This document shows positions 54,782 to 63,467 of a stretch of DNA of 64,000 nt, piece after piece. Position numbers and translations under genes: made by a program. Every line of letters begins with the position of its first letter. Position 1 is the stretch's first letter. Under the pieces are notes generated by a model. It saw nothing but the letters and a program-made list of their open reading frames with translations, was not told where the DNA came from and searched no databases. Source of the stretch: Streptomyces sp. NBC_00377 (lineage in GTDB: Bacteria; Actinomycetota; Actinomycetes; Streptomycetales; Streptomycetaceae). The DNA lies in NCBI RefSeq assembly GCF_036075115.1, contig NZ_CP107958.1, positions 7,502,001 through 7,566,000 on the forward strand. Direction: 5' to 3'.

Positions 54782-56479
54782 ATGACGTCCACCGTGCCCA
54801 ACGCCGTCGAGCACGCAGACGAGCAGCAGCCGCCGATCACCATGTTCGGCCCGGACTTCCCCTACGCGTACGACGACTTCCTCGCCCACCCGGCGGGCCT
54901 CGGCCAGATACCCGCGACCGAGCACGGCACCGAGGTCGCCGTCATCGGCGGCGGGCTCTCCGGCATCGTGGCCGCGTACGAGCTGATGAAGATGGGTCTC
55001 AAGCCGGTCGTCTACGAGGCCGACCGGATCGGCGGACGGCTGCGCACCGTCGGCTTCGACGGCTGCGACCCCTCCCTCACCGCCGAGATGGGCGCGATGC
55101 GTTTCCCGCCGTCCTCCACGGCGCTCCAGCACTACATCGACCTGGTGGGGCTGGAGACCCGGCCCTTCCCCAACCCCCTGGCGGCGACGACCCCTTCGAC
55201 GGTCGTCGACCTCAAGGGCGAGTCGCACTACGCGGAGACGGTCGAGGACCTCCCGCAGGTCTACCGTGATGTCGCCGCCGCCTGGAACAAGTGCCTCGAA
55301 GAGGGCGCCGACTTCTCCGACATGAACCAGGCCATGCGCGAGCGCGACGTCCCGCGCATCCGCGAGATCTGGGCGAAGCTCGTCGAGAAGCTCGACAACC
55401 AGACCTTCTACGGCTTCCTCTGCGACTCCGAGGCCTTCAAGTCCTTCCGGCACCGCGAGATCTTCGGCCAGGTCGGCTTCGGCACCGGCGGCTGGGACAC
55501 CGACTTCCCCAACTCCATCCTGGAGATCCTCCGCGTCGTCTACACGGAGGCCGACGACCACCACCGCGGCATCGTCGGCGGCTCCCAGCAGCTGCCGGTG
55601 CGCCTGTGGGAGCGCGAGCCGGAGAAGATCGTCCACTGGTCGTACGGCACCTCGCTGGCGAGCCTGCACGAGGGCGGCGAGCCCCGCCCGGCCGTGACCC
55701 GGCTGCACCGCACCGCGGGGAACCGGATCACCGTGACGGACGCGAACGGCGACATCCGCACCTACCGGGCGGCGATCTTCACCGCCCAGTCCTGGATGCT
55801 GCTGTCGAAGATCGCCTGTGACGACTCGCTCTTCCCGATCGACCACTGGACGGCGATCGAGCGCACCCACTACATGGAGAGCTCCAAGCTCTTCGTGCCG
55901 GTCGACCGGCCGTTCTGGCTGGACAAGGACGAGCGGACGGGCCGGGACGTCATGTCGATGACGCTCACCGACCGCATGACGCGCGGGACCTACCTCCTCG
56001 ACGAGGGCCCGGACAAGCCGGCCGTCATCTGCCTGTCGTACACCTGGTGCGACGACAGCCTGAAGTGGCTGCCGCTGTCCGCGAACGAGCGGATGGAGGT
56101 CATGCTGAAGTCGCTCGGCGAGATCTATCCGAACGTCGACATCAGGAAGCACGTCATCGGCAACCCGGTGACGGTCTCCTGGGAGAACGAGCCTTACTTC
56201 ATGGGCGCGTTCAAGGCCAACCTGCCCGGCCACTACCGCTACCAGCGCCGCCTGTTCACCCACTTCATGCAGGACCGGCTGCCCGAGGACAAGCGGGGAG
56301 TCTTCCTCGCCGGCGACGACATCTCCTGGACCGCGGGCTGGGCCGAGGGGGCCGTCCAGACCGCGCTGAACGCGGTCTGGGGCGTCATGCACCACTTCGG
56401 CGGCGCGACCGACGGGACGAACCCGGGTCCGGGCGACGTGTACGACGAGATCGCGCCGGTGGAGCTCCCGGAGGACTGA
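54782..56479 (+). CDS. flavin monoamine oxidase, tryptophan/phenylalanine 2-monooxygenase-like
   Basis: Product of 565 residues. FAD dinucleotide fold VAVIGGGLSGIVAAYELMKM (about 51-70) with VVYEADRIGGRL, C-terminal FAD motif GVFLAGDDISWTAGWAEGAV, and mid-protein VVYTEADDHHRGIVGGSQQL. Length and these segments resemble IaaM-type 2-monooxygenases that turn an L-amino acid into the corresponding acetamide. AAGGAG ribosome-binding site at nine bases. With the upstream amidase this gives an amino acid to amide to acid route, for example indole-3-acetic or phenylacetic acid. A plain L-amino acid oxidase is the alternative. Confidence 0.75.
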   Translation: MTSTVPNAVEHADEQQPPITMFGPDFPYAYDDFLAHPAGLGQIPATEHGTEVAVIGGGLSGIVAAYELMKMGLKPVVYEADRIGGRLRTVGFDGCDPSLTAEMGAMRFPPSSTALQHYIDLVGLETRPFPNPLAATTPSTVVDLKGESHYAETVEDLPQVYRDVAAAWNKCLEEGADFSDMNQAMRERDVPRIREIWAKLVEKLDNQTFYGFLCDSEAFKSFRHREIFGQVGFGTGGWDTDFPNSILEILRVVYTEADDHHRGIVGGSQQLPVRLWEREPEKIVHWSYGTSLASLHEGGEPRPAVTRLHRTAGNRITVTDANGDIRTYRAAIFTAQSWMLLSKIACDDSLFPIDHWTAIERTHYMESSKLFVPVDRPFWLDKDERTGRDVMSMTLTDRMTRGTYLLDEGPDKPAVICLSYTWCDDSLKWLPLSANERMEVMLKSLGEIYPNVDIRKHVIGNPVTVSWENEPYFMGAFKANLPGHYRYQRRLFTHFMQDRLPEDKRGVFLAGDDISWTAGWAEGAVQTALNAVWGVMHHFGGATDGTNPGPGDVYDEIAPVELPED

Positions 56480-56513
56480 GGCCGCGCAGCACCCGGTCCC
56501 GGGGCACGGGGTC

Positions 56514-57254
56514 TCACACCACGAGCCCCGGCAGCGGTGTGAGCATCATGCGGCCCGCGAAGCCGACGGCCGTGTCGAGGCGTTCGGTGAACTCGTCGGC
56601 GACGTCGGGCAGCCGGCGCAGCGCCCACAGGGCCCGGGCCGCCGTCCAGGTGGCGTCCCGGGCGCGCTCCAGGCTCCAGGAGCCGAGCAGGTGGGTGAGC
56701 GGGTCGGCGATCTGCAACAGGTCGGGGCCCGGCATCAGCTCTTCGCGCACGCGTTCCTCCAGCGAGCCGAGCAGCTCGCCCACGCGCTCGAACTCGTCCT
56801 CCAGCTCGGCCGGTTCGCAGCCGAGGCTACGACAGGCGTCCACCACGGCGAGCGCTAGGTCGTGCCCGATGTGCGCGTTGATGCCCGCGAGCGCGAACTG
56901 CAACGGGCGTACGCCGGGATGGCGGCGGAACTGGAGCAGCGGTCGCCAGCAGGCCGGCGGGCGACGGGCGGCCGGCGCCGGGTCCACGGCGTCCAGGTAG
57001 CGCTCCGCGAACCGTACGTCCAGGGTGGTGGCGGCTCCCGGATCCGGGAACCGGCCGGCGTCGATGCGCCGGTCGACCTCCTGGGTGACCGCGAGGTAGA
57101 CCCGGTTGAAGACCGCGATCCCGTCCCCGGGAGGCAGGACCGCGTCGAGCGCGCGCATCCGGGCGAGCACGTCGTCGACACTCGGGCGGCGAGGATCTAC
57201 GCCTGGTTCGATGCCCGCCTCGACGGGAAGGGTGAACTGTTCCAATTGCGGCAT
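56514..57254 (-). CDS. DUF5995-family protein
   Basis: Product of 246 residues, mostly helical. Conserved-looking segments: GIAVFNRVYLAVTQEVDRRI, RPLLQFRRHPGVRPLQFALA and GINAHIGHDLALAV, with two histidines in the last that could bind a metal. This is the pattern of DUF5995, which has no known function. Divergent from the GH6 gene, convergent with the oxidase gene at 34 bases. Confidence 0.7.
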   Translation of the reverse strand: MPQLEQFTLPVEAGIEPGVDPRRPSVDDVLARMRALDAVLPPGDGIAVFNRVYLAVTQEVDRRIDAGRFPDPGAATTLDVRFAERYLDAVDPAPAARRPPACWRPLLQFRRHPGVRPLQFALAGINAHIGHDLALAVVDACRSLGCEPAELEDEFERVGELLGSLEERVREELMPGPDLLQIADPLTHLLGSWSLERARDATWTAARALWALRRLPDVADEFTERLDTAVGFAGRMMLTPLPGLVV

Positions 57255-57354
57255 GGGGGCAGGGTGGCAGTCCTAGGCTGGCCCGCGTGCCGGCGGGCCC
57301 GGTGCTTCCCCGGAACGGGGGACGAGCCCGTCGCGCGGGAGGGGGAACAGCACG

Positions 57355-58515
57355 GTGCCAGGATTGCGTGAGCGATGGTCCGGCCGGCGCGGTGTCATGG
57401 TCGCCGCCGCCTCGGCGGTGGTGGCCCTGGGCGCCGTGGCCGGGACACTGGCCGCACTCGCCGACGGGAGGGACGACGACCGCCCAGACGGCTCCGAGGG
57501 TGCCCGCCCGCGGCTGAGCGCGACGCTCCTGTCCCCGTCGTCCGGGATCCCGCCGTCGCCGTCCGGATCCCCCTCGGCCTCCGCCACGACCGCGCGGCCC
57601 ACGCCCTCGCCCGGCCGCGCCGCACGGAAACCACGGCCGGCGGCCGGGTCCACGAGTCTGTACCGCTACTCCGGGTCCCAGGTCCTCGACTGGGTCCGTG
57701 CCAACCCGGCGGACCCGCGCACCGCCGTCATCGAGGACCGGATCGCGAGCCGTCCGGCCGCCGTCTGGTTCACCGAGTACGACCCCGGCACCGTCACCTC
57801 GCGGGTCCGCGCGGTCACCTCGGGCGCTGCCGCCCAGGGCCGGGTGCCCGTCGTGGTGGCGTACGCGATCCCGGACCGCGACTGCGGCGGCGCCTCCGAG
57901 GGCGGGGCCCCCGACCTCGACGCCTACGCGGGCTGGATCGACGGGTTCGCCGCGGGGCTCGGCTCCGGCGAGGTGGTGGTCGTGCTCGAACCGGACTCCA
58001 TAGCCCAGACCGACTGTCTCGACGGAGCCGGTCGGGCCGACCGGCTGGCCGCGCTGGGACGTGCGGGACGCGTGCTCAAGGCCGCGAACCCGAAGGCACG
58101 CGTGTACTTCGACGCCGGGCACTCGGCCTGGAACACCCCGGCCCAGCAGGCGGCGCTGCTGCGCCAGGCCGGCGCCGCGTCGGCCGCGTCCTCCGACGGC
58201 ATCTTCAGCAACGTCTCCAACTTCCACCGCACCGCCGACGAGATCGCCTACGACCGCCGGGTCCTGGACGCCCTCGGCGGCCCGCCCGGCCTGGGCGCCG
58301 TCATCGACACCAGCCGCAACGGCAACGGCGCGCCCGCCGGAGACGAATGGTGCGACCCGGACGGCCGGAGCATCGGGCGGGCCCCCACGTTCCGCACCGG
58401 GGAGGACCGGATCGACGCCTTTCTGTGGGTGAAGCTGCCGGGGGAGTCGGACGGCTGCAAGGGGGCGGCCGGTGAGTTCAGCCCGTCGTACGCCTACGAA
58501 CTGGCCTCGTCGTAG
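57355..58515 (+). CDS. secreted glycoside hydrolase family 6 (cellulase/cellobiohydrolase)
   Basis: Product of 386 residues. N-terminal signal anchor (GVMVAAASAVVALGAVAGTL), then a Pro/Ser/Ala linker (about 50-100), then a GH6 catalytic domain. Catalytic acid Asp176 in IPDRDCGG, second Asp214 in VLEPDSIAQ, and FDAGHSAWN; the C-terminal WVKLPGESDG motif is also typical. No carbohydrate-binding module. GTG start behind GGAGGGGG. No CebR-type palindrome was found in the 100-base promoter region. It overlaps the downstream permease tail to tail by 22 bases. Confidence 0.92.
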   Translation: MPGLRERWSGRRGVMVAAASAVVALGAVAGTLAALADGRDDDRPDGSEGARPRLSATLLSPSSGIPPSPSGSPSASATTARPTPSPGRAARKPRPAAGSTSLYRYSGSQVLDWVRANPADPRTAVIEDRIASRPAAVWFTEYDPGTVTSRVRAVTSGAAAQGRVPVVVAYAIPDRDCGGASEGGAPDLDAYAGWIDGFAAGLGSGEVVVVLEPDSIAQTDCLDGAGRADRLAALGRAGRVLKAANPKARVYFDAGHSAWNTPAQQAALLRQAGAASAASSDGIFSNVSNFHRTADEIAYDRRVLDALGGPPGLGAVIDTSRNGNGAPAGDEWCDPDGRSIGRAPTFRTGEDRIDAFLWVKLPGESDGCKGAAGEFSPSYAYELASS

Positions 58516-59882
58516 CTGCTGGTGCCCTCGTCCAGCAGGGGCCGCCCCGCCCTGAGGTGGGCGGGCGCGAAGGCGTGGAGCGCGTGGTAGCCGACGATGA
58601 CGACGACCGTGCCGAGTGCGATGCCGCTCAGCGAGAAGGTGTCGGTGAACTCCAGCGTGACGTTGCCGACGCCGATGATGATGCCCGCCGCGGCCGGCAC
58701 CAGGTTCAGCGGGTTGCGCAGGTCGACACCGGCGTTGATCCAGATCTGCGCGCCGAGCAGGCCGATCATGCCGTACAGGATGACGGTGATGCCGCCGAGG
58801 ACGCCGCCGGGGATCGCCGCGACCACCGCGCCGAACTTCGGGCACAGGCCGAAGAGGAGAGCGAACCCGGCGGCGGCCCAGTAGGCGGCCGTCGAGTAGA
58901 CGCGGGTCGCGGCCATCACGCCGATGTTCTCGGAGTACGTGGTGTTGGGCGGACCGCCCACCGCCGTGGACAGCATCGAGCCGACGCCGTCTGCGGAAAT
59001 CGCCGTGCCGAGCCGGTCGTCCAGGTCGGCGCCGGTCATCTCGCCGACCGCCTTGACGTGTCCCGCGTTCTCCGCGACCAGCGCGATGACGACGGGAAGT
59101 GCCACGAGGATCGCCGACCACTCGAAGGACGGGCCGTGGAAGGCCGGCAGCCCGAGCCAGTCGGCGTGACCGACCGCGGACAGGTCGAGACGCCAGTGGT
59201 CGGTGACCTTGCCGCTCGCGTCGGCGGAGTGGACACGGCCGAAGATCCGGTCGAACGCCCACGAGACGCCGTACCCGAAGACCAGGCCGAGGAAGATCGC
59301 GATCCGGGACCAGAACCCGCGCAGACAGACGACCGCCATCCCGGTGAACGCCATGACCAGCAGGGCCGTCCACTGGTCCTGCGGCCAGTAGGTGGTGGCG
59401 GTGACCGGGGCGAGGTTGAAGCCGATGAGCATCACGACCGCGCCCGTCACGATCGGCGGCATCGCGGCGTGGATGGTCCGTGCACCGAACCGCTGGACGG
59501 CCAGTCCCACGACGAACAGCGCGGCTCCGACGACGAACACCGCGCCGGTGACCGTGGCGCTGGTCCCGCCCTGCGCCCGGACGACAGCGGCCACGCCCAC
59601 GAAGGACAGCGAGCACCCGAGGTAGCTGGGCACCCGGCCACGGGTAGCGAGCAGGAAGATCACGGTCGCGACCCCGGACATCATGATGGCCAGGTTGGGG
59701 TCGAGGCCCATGAGTACGGGCGCGACGAAGGAGGCCCCGAACATCGCCACCACATGCTGGGCGCCGAGCCCGGCCGTGCGGGGCCAGGAGAGCCGCTCGT
59801 CGGGGCGGACGACCGCGCCGGGCGCCGGCGTGCGTCCGTCGCCGTGCAGTTTCCAGCGGACGCCGAGATCCATGGTGCGCAT
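58494..59882 (-). CDS. NCS2-family nucleobase permease (uracil/xanthine type)
   Basis: Product of 462 residues with about 14 helices. NCS2 hallmarks: GLGAQHVVAMFGASFVAPVL, the substrate-site segment ALVAENAGHVKAVGEMTG, and GGPPNTTYSENIGVM. Proton-linked uptake of uracil or xanthine is likely; the exact base cannot be told. ATG at 59882 chosen; a second ATG three codons in is possible. Divergent from the thioesterase gene across a dyad-containing spacer. Confidence 0.9.
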   Translation of the reverse strand: MRTMDLGVRWKLHGDGRTPAPGAVVRPDERLSWPRTAGLGAQHVVAMFGASFVAPVLMGLDPNLAIMMSGVATVIFLLATRGRVPSYLGCSLSFVGVAAVVRAQGGTSATVTGAVFVVGAALFVVGLAVQRFGARTIHAAMPPIVTGAVVMLIGFNLAPVTATTYWPQDQWTALLVMAFTGMAVVCLRGFWSRIAIFLGLVFGYGVSWAFDRIFGRVHSADASGKVTDHWRLDLSAVGHADWLGLPAFHGPSFEWSAILVALPVVIALVAENAGHVKAVGEMTGADLDDRLGTAISADGVGSMLSTAVGGPPNTTYSENIGVMAATRVYSTAAYWAAAGFALLFGLCPKFGAVVAAIPGGVLGGITVILYGMIGLLGAQIWINAGVDLRNPLNLVPAAAGIIIGVGNVTLEFTDTFSLSGIALGTVVVIVGYHALHAFAPAHLRAGRPLLDEGTSSYDEASS

Positions 59883-59961
59883 TCACTTTCTTCGGGTGTG
59901 GTTGTCCGGACCATTCTCACGTGGGACCGGAGGGTGAGCGACCGCTTAGCGACCCCTTACG

Positions 59962-59980
59962 ATGAGGGTAGTTTCCTCAT
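59962..59980. promoter_or_regulatory. inverted repeat in the permease/thioesterase spacer
   Basis: ATGAGG-N7-CCTCAT, AT-rich, 21 bases before the thioesterase start. Candidate operator; no regulator assigned. Confidence 0.4.
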
Positions 59981-60001
59981 ACATGCACAGGAGCCCCCGC
60001 C

Positions 60002-60475
60002 GTGACCGCCGAAGCAGTGACCGCCGAAGCCTCGATCGCCCCCGCCGCGTCGTACGGCCGGACGGTCCCCGTCACCGTCCACTTCGACGACCTGGACGCG
60101 CTCGGCATGCTGCACAACGCCCGCTACCCCCTGCTCGTCGAGCGCGCCTGGAGCGAGTTCTGGCAGGACAACGGGGTCCGCTTCGAGGGTGACTGGGCGA
60201 GTGCCGGGGACGCCTGCAACGTCGTCAAAGAACTGCTGATCGGCTATGAGGCGCCGGTCACCCGTACCGGCACCTACGCCGTCCACCTCTGGCTGGAGCG
60301 GCTCGGCACCACCGGGCTGACGTACGGCTTCCGCTTCTGTTCGGCGGACGGCGGCACGACGTACGCGCGCGGGACCCGTGTCCTGGTGCGGCTCGACGCG
60401 GCCACGCTGCGCCCCACGCCGTGGAGCGACGCCTTCAGGGCCGCGGGCCGGGTGCTGCTGCGGCCTGCGGACTGA
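60002..60475 (+). CDS. acyl-CoA thioesterase (4HBT hotdog fold)
   Basis: Product of 157 residues. Hotdog-fold pattern with active-site-type segment FDDLDALGMLHNARYPLLVE (Asp near residue 35) as in 4-hydroxybenzoyl-CoA thioesterases. GTG start after GGAG. Substrate unknown. It overlaps the convergent MFS gene by 41 bases at the 3' ends. Confidence 0.85.
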   Translation: MTAEAVTAEASIAPAASYGRTVPVTVHFDDLDALGMLHNARYPLLVERAWSEFWQDNGVRFEGDWASAGDACNVVKELLIGYEAPVTRTGTYAVHLWLERLGTTGLTYGFRFCSADGGTTYARGTRVLVRLDAATLRPTPWSDAFRAAGRVLLRPAD

Positions 60476-61655
60476 ATTGCGCGCCGGTGCGCTCACCGCT
60501 GCGCAGCACACCCGCGAACAGCACGAGTCCGCACGCCAGCACGGTCACCACACCGAACGACACCATCAGGCTGGTCACCTGTGCCACCCCGCCGATCAGG
60601 CTCGGCGCAACCAGCCCGGAGGTGTAGGTGATCGTCGCGACGCCCGCGATGGCCTGGCTGGGGTTGGGCCCGCTGTGCCCGGCCGCCGCGAAGCACAGGG
60701 GCACGACGACCGCGATGCCCAGTCCCATCAGTCCGAACCCGGCCATCGCCACCGCCGGGTGGCCCGCGAGGACGATCAGCAGCCCGCCGAGTGCGGCGAG
60801 GACCCCGCCCGCCCGGACGGTGCGTACCGCGCCGAACCGGTTCACCACCGCGTCGCCCACGATCCGGGCCACCGCCATCGTGAACATGAAGCCTGTCGTA
60901 CAGGCCGCCGCCGCCCCGGCCGACGAGGCGAGCTCGTCGCGCAGATAGACGGCCGACCAGTCCAGGCTCGCGCCCTCCGCGAACACCGCGCAGAATCCGA
61001 CCGCGCCGATCAGCAGCGCCGAGCGGGGCGGCAGCGTGAACCGCGGGGGCGGCTCCTCGTCCTCCGCCGGCCGCAGATCCAGCACCCAGCGGCAGGCCAG
61101 CAGGCCGAGGAGGGTGAGCACGGCCGCCGCCAGCACATGGTGCACGCGCGCGTCCGCACCCAGATGCGCGGCGAGCGTCCCGCCCGCCGAGCCGATCAGG
61201 GCGCCCGCGCTCCACATGCCGTGCAGCCCCGACATGATCGACCGGTCGAGCAGCCGCTCCACCTCGACGCCCAGTGCGTTCATCGCCACGTCGGCCATGC
61301 CGGCGGACGCGCCGTACGTGAACATCGCCAGGCACAGCGTGAGCAGGTTCGGCGCGAGGGCGGGCAGGGTCAGCGACAGCGTCCACATCACGAGCAGTCC
61401 GCGCAGCGCCGCACGGCTGCCGAAACGATGCGTGATCGAGCCGGCCAGCGGCATCGCGCAGGCCGCGCCGAACGCGGTGAAGGCGAGCGCGAACCCGAGC
61501 TGTCCGGTGGAGACGCCGGCGTGGTCCTGGATCCACGGCACCCGGGTGGCGAACGAACCGGTGACGGCGCCGTGCACGGCGAACACGGCCGCCACGGCGT
61601 ACCGGGCGCGCCGGACCTCCGAGGGTGCGTGGCTCACTTCGCCCACTGCGCTCAT
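60435..61655 (-). CDS. MFS transporter
   Basis: Product of 406 residues with 12 helices (FALAFTAFGAACAMPLAGSI, FGLMGLGIAVVVPLCFAAAG). FucP/YbjJ-like branch by general pattern. ATG at 61655 has GGGAGGGACGG upstream; the open frame further upstream is not homologous. Divergent from a ROK regulator, suggesting control of sugar or related uptake by that protein. Confidence 0.85.
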   Translation of the reverse strand: MSAVGEVSHAPSEVRRARYAVAAVFAVHGAVTGSFATRVPWIQDHAGVSTGQLGFALAFTAFGAACAMPLAGSITHRFGSRAALRGLLVMWTLSLTLPALAPNLLTLCLAMFTYGASAGMADVAMNALGVEVERLLDRSIMSGLHGMWSAGALIGSAGGTLAAHLGADARVHHVLAAAVLTLLGLLACRWVLDLRPAEDEEPPPRFTLPPRSALLIGAVGFCAVFAEGASLDWSAVYLRDELASSAGAAAACTTGFMFTMAVARIVGDAVVNRFGAVRTVRAGGVLAALGGLLIVLAGHPAVAMAGFGLMGLGIAVVVPLCFAAAGHSGPNPSQAIAGVATITYTSGLVAPSLIGGVAQVTSLMVSFGVVTVLACGLVLFAGVLRSGERTGAQFSPQAAAAPGPRP

Positions 61656-61706
61656 TCTTCCGTCCCTCCCGGATCCGCGCCGCGCTGTCGCGATGCCGTC
61701 GTAAAC

Positions 61707-61727
61707 TATCAGGAACCCTGCCTGATA
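61707..61727. promoter_or_regulatory. operator-like dyad between MFS and ROK genes
   Basis: TATCAGG-N7-CCTGATA, perfect arms, in an AT-rich pocket (ACTAT and AATAGT on the flanks). Position between divergent genes suggests binding by the ROK protein. Confidence 0.6.
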
Positions 61728-61791
61728 AATAGTGGGCCGACGATCGGCAGTCCCCGGTCGGGTCCCCCTCGGCCGTGGGAGGATTCCCGCC

Positions 61792-63123
61792 ATGCCCGCA
61801 TCCCCGAGCACCGCCCGGGCCATCAACGACCGGCTCGCCCTGCGGCTGCTGCAACACGAAGGCCCCCTGACCGCAGGCCGGTTGAAGCAGCTCACCGGCC
61901 TGTCCCGCCCCACCGTCGCCGACCTCGTCGAACGCCTCGCGGCCTCCGGTCTGATCGAGGTCGTCGGGGAGGCGGGTGAGCAGCGCCGCGGCCCGAACGC
62001 CAGGCTCTACGGCATCGTCGCCGACCGCGCCCACCTGGCCGCGCTGGACGTACGCACGGAGGGCGTCACCGTGCTCGTCTCCGACCTGGTCGGCCGGGTG
62101 CTCGCCGAGGCGTCCGTGCCGATCGGCGACGACACGGGCACCGGGACGGCCGTGGAGCAGGCGGTCTCCCTCGTCGAGCGCGCGGCGAAGGAGGCCGAGG
62201 CCGCGGGCGCGCCCCCGCGCGAGGACGACCGGCCGTGGGGGAGGCTGCACACCCTCGGCATCGGCGCTCCCGGCCTCATCGACCCCGCGAGCGGTGAACT
62301 GCGCGACTCCAGCGGCCTGCCCGAGTGGCATCGCCGGCTGGTGGCCGCGCTGCAAGAACGCTTCCCGCACGCCCACGCGCACGTGGAGAACGAGACCAAC
62401 CTCGCCGCCCTGGCCGAACAGCGCGAGGGCGCCGCCCGGGACCGGGACACCTTCGTCCTGCTGTGGCTGGGCCACGGCACCGGCGCGGCCGTCGTCCTGG
62501 ACGGCGCCCTGCGCCGCGGCGCCTCCGGCGGCACCGGCGAGATCGGCTTCCTGCCGGTGCCCGGCACCGACGGCCTGCCCTCGGCCACGGACTGCGAGGG
62601 CGGCTTCCACTCGCTGGCCGGCTCGGCGGCGATCGCCGCGCTGGCGGGGGAGTACGGGCTTACGGCGCGGGCGCGCCCCGACGAGCCGGTGGCCGCGGCG
62701 CTGGTACGAGCGGCGGTGGCCGCCATGGACGCGCCGGACACCGGTGCCGCCGGTGCCGCCGGCGGTTTCCTCGATGCCCTCGCCGACCGTCTCGCCCTCG
62801 GCGCCGCCTCCGTCGTCGCCGTGCTGGATCCGGGCTGTGTGGTGCTCGGCGGCGAGGTCGGACAGGCCGGCGGGGAGGTGCTCGCGAGCCGGGTGGCAGG
62901 GCGGCTCCGGCGGATGGCACCCCTGCCCACGGAGGTGCGCCCCGCTGTCCTGGGCGGCGGCGCGGTGCTGCGCGGGGCCCTGCTCACGGCCCGCGACACC
63001 GCCCAGGAGGAGCTGTTCGGCACGGCGAACGACGCGAGGGCGGCCCGGGCCGGGTCCGCGACGTGGCCCGTGGCCCCCGCGGTGCCGGGCCGGGGCGGGA
63101 CTTCGCGGGCGCGGCCGGCCTAG
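61792..63123 (+). CDS. ROK-family transcriptional regulator
   Basis: Product of 443 residues. N-terminal winged HTH (LTAGRLKQLTGLSRPTVADL, about 27-46) and a ROK sugar-kinase-like domain (LHTLGIGAPGLIDPASGELR, GHGTGAAVVLDGALRRGASG). The zinc-binding cysteine cluster usual in ROK kinases is reduced to a single Cys (SATDCEGGFHS), as in non-catalytic regulators. GGGAGGA site before the ATG. The TAG stop coincides with the left end of the MITE-like element. Confidence 0.88.
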   Translation: MPASPSTARAINDRLALRLLQHEGPLTAGRLKQLTGLSRPTVADLVERLAASGLIEVVGEAGEQRRGPNARLYGIVADRAHLAALDVRTEGVTVLVSDLVGRVLAEASVPIGDDTGTGTAVEQAVSLVERAAKEAEAAGAPPREDDRPWGRLHTLGIGAPGLIDPASGELRDSSGLPEWHRRLVAALQERFPHAHAHVENETNLAALAEQREGAARDRDTFVLLWLGHGTGAAVVLDGALRRGASGGTGEIGFLPVPGTDGLPSATDCEGGFHSLAGSAAIAALAGEYGLTARARPDEPVAAALVRAAVAAMDAPDTGAAGAAGGFLDALADRLALGAASVVAVLDPGCVVLGGEVGQAGGEVLASRVAGRLRRMAPLPTEVRPAVLGGGAVLRGALLTARDTAQEELFGTANDARAARAGSATWPVAPAVPGRGGTSRARPA

Positions 63124-63287
63124 GGCGTGTCTGACAATTCCCGCCGGGCGCGCGGCGTCCGGCACGGCACCTCGCCGCGTTGTCGCATCACCCGAGTGCA
63201 TCCGGTACGCGGGCGATCCTCCGCCTTGCGATGCACCGCACCGGACGCCGCGCGCCGACCCGACGCGAATGGTCAGACACGCCCTAG
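63120..63287. mobile_element. MITE-like element, complete copy
   Basis: 168-bp element with 20-bp terminal inverted repeats: left TAGGGCGTGTCTGACAATTC, right end reads the same on the other strand with one mismatch (A/C). CTAG occurs at both outer edges, the target type seen with IS5-like elements. No coding capacity. Confidence 0.8.
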
Positions 63288-63467
63288 GGGTTGTGCCGGG
63301 CGCGCGGTGTCCGGCACGGCACTCCCCCAGCCTTCGGCCGGGGGTGCCTCCACGCCGCGTTGTCGGATCACCCGAGTACATCCGGTACGCGGGTGATCCT
63401 CCGCCTTGCGATGCACCGCACCGGACGCCGCGCGCCGACCCGACGCGAATGGTCAGACACGCCCTAG
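63284..63467. mobile_element. second, left-truncated MITE-like copy
   Basis: Shares most of its body with copy 1 (GCGTTGTCGGATCACCCGAG and the whole right end) and keeps the right inverted repeat GTCAGACACGCCCTAG. The left inverted repeat is missing (CTAGGGGTTGTGCCGGGCGC), and a hairpin repeat is inserted inside. The two copies share the CTAG at 63284-63287. Confidence 0.78.
63318..63348. repeat. hairpin repeat nested in MITE copy 2
   Basis: Stem GGCAC(T)CCCCC with GGGGGTGCC around CCTTCGG. It is absent from copy 1 at the same point, so it was inserted after, or carried by, copy 2. Confidence 0.65.

Noticed and set aside
57255..57354. CebR-type operator before the GH6 cellulase
   Set aside because: No TGGGAGCGCTCCCA-like palindrome is present in the 100-base divergent spacer.
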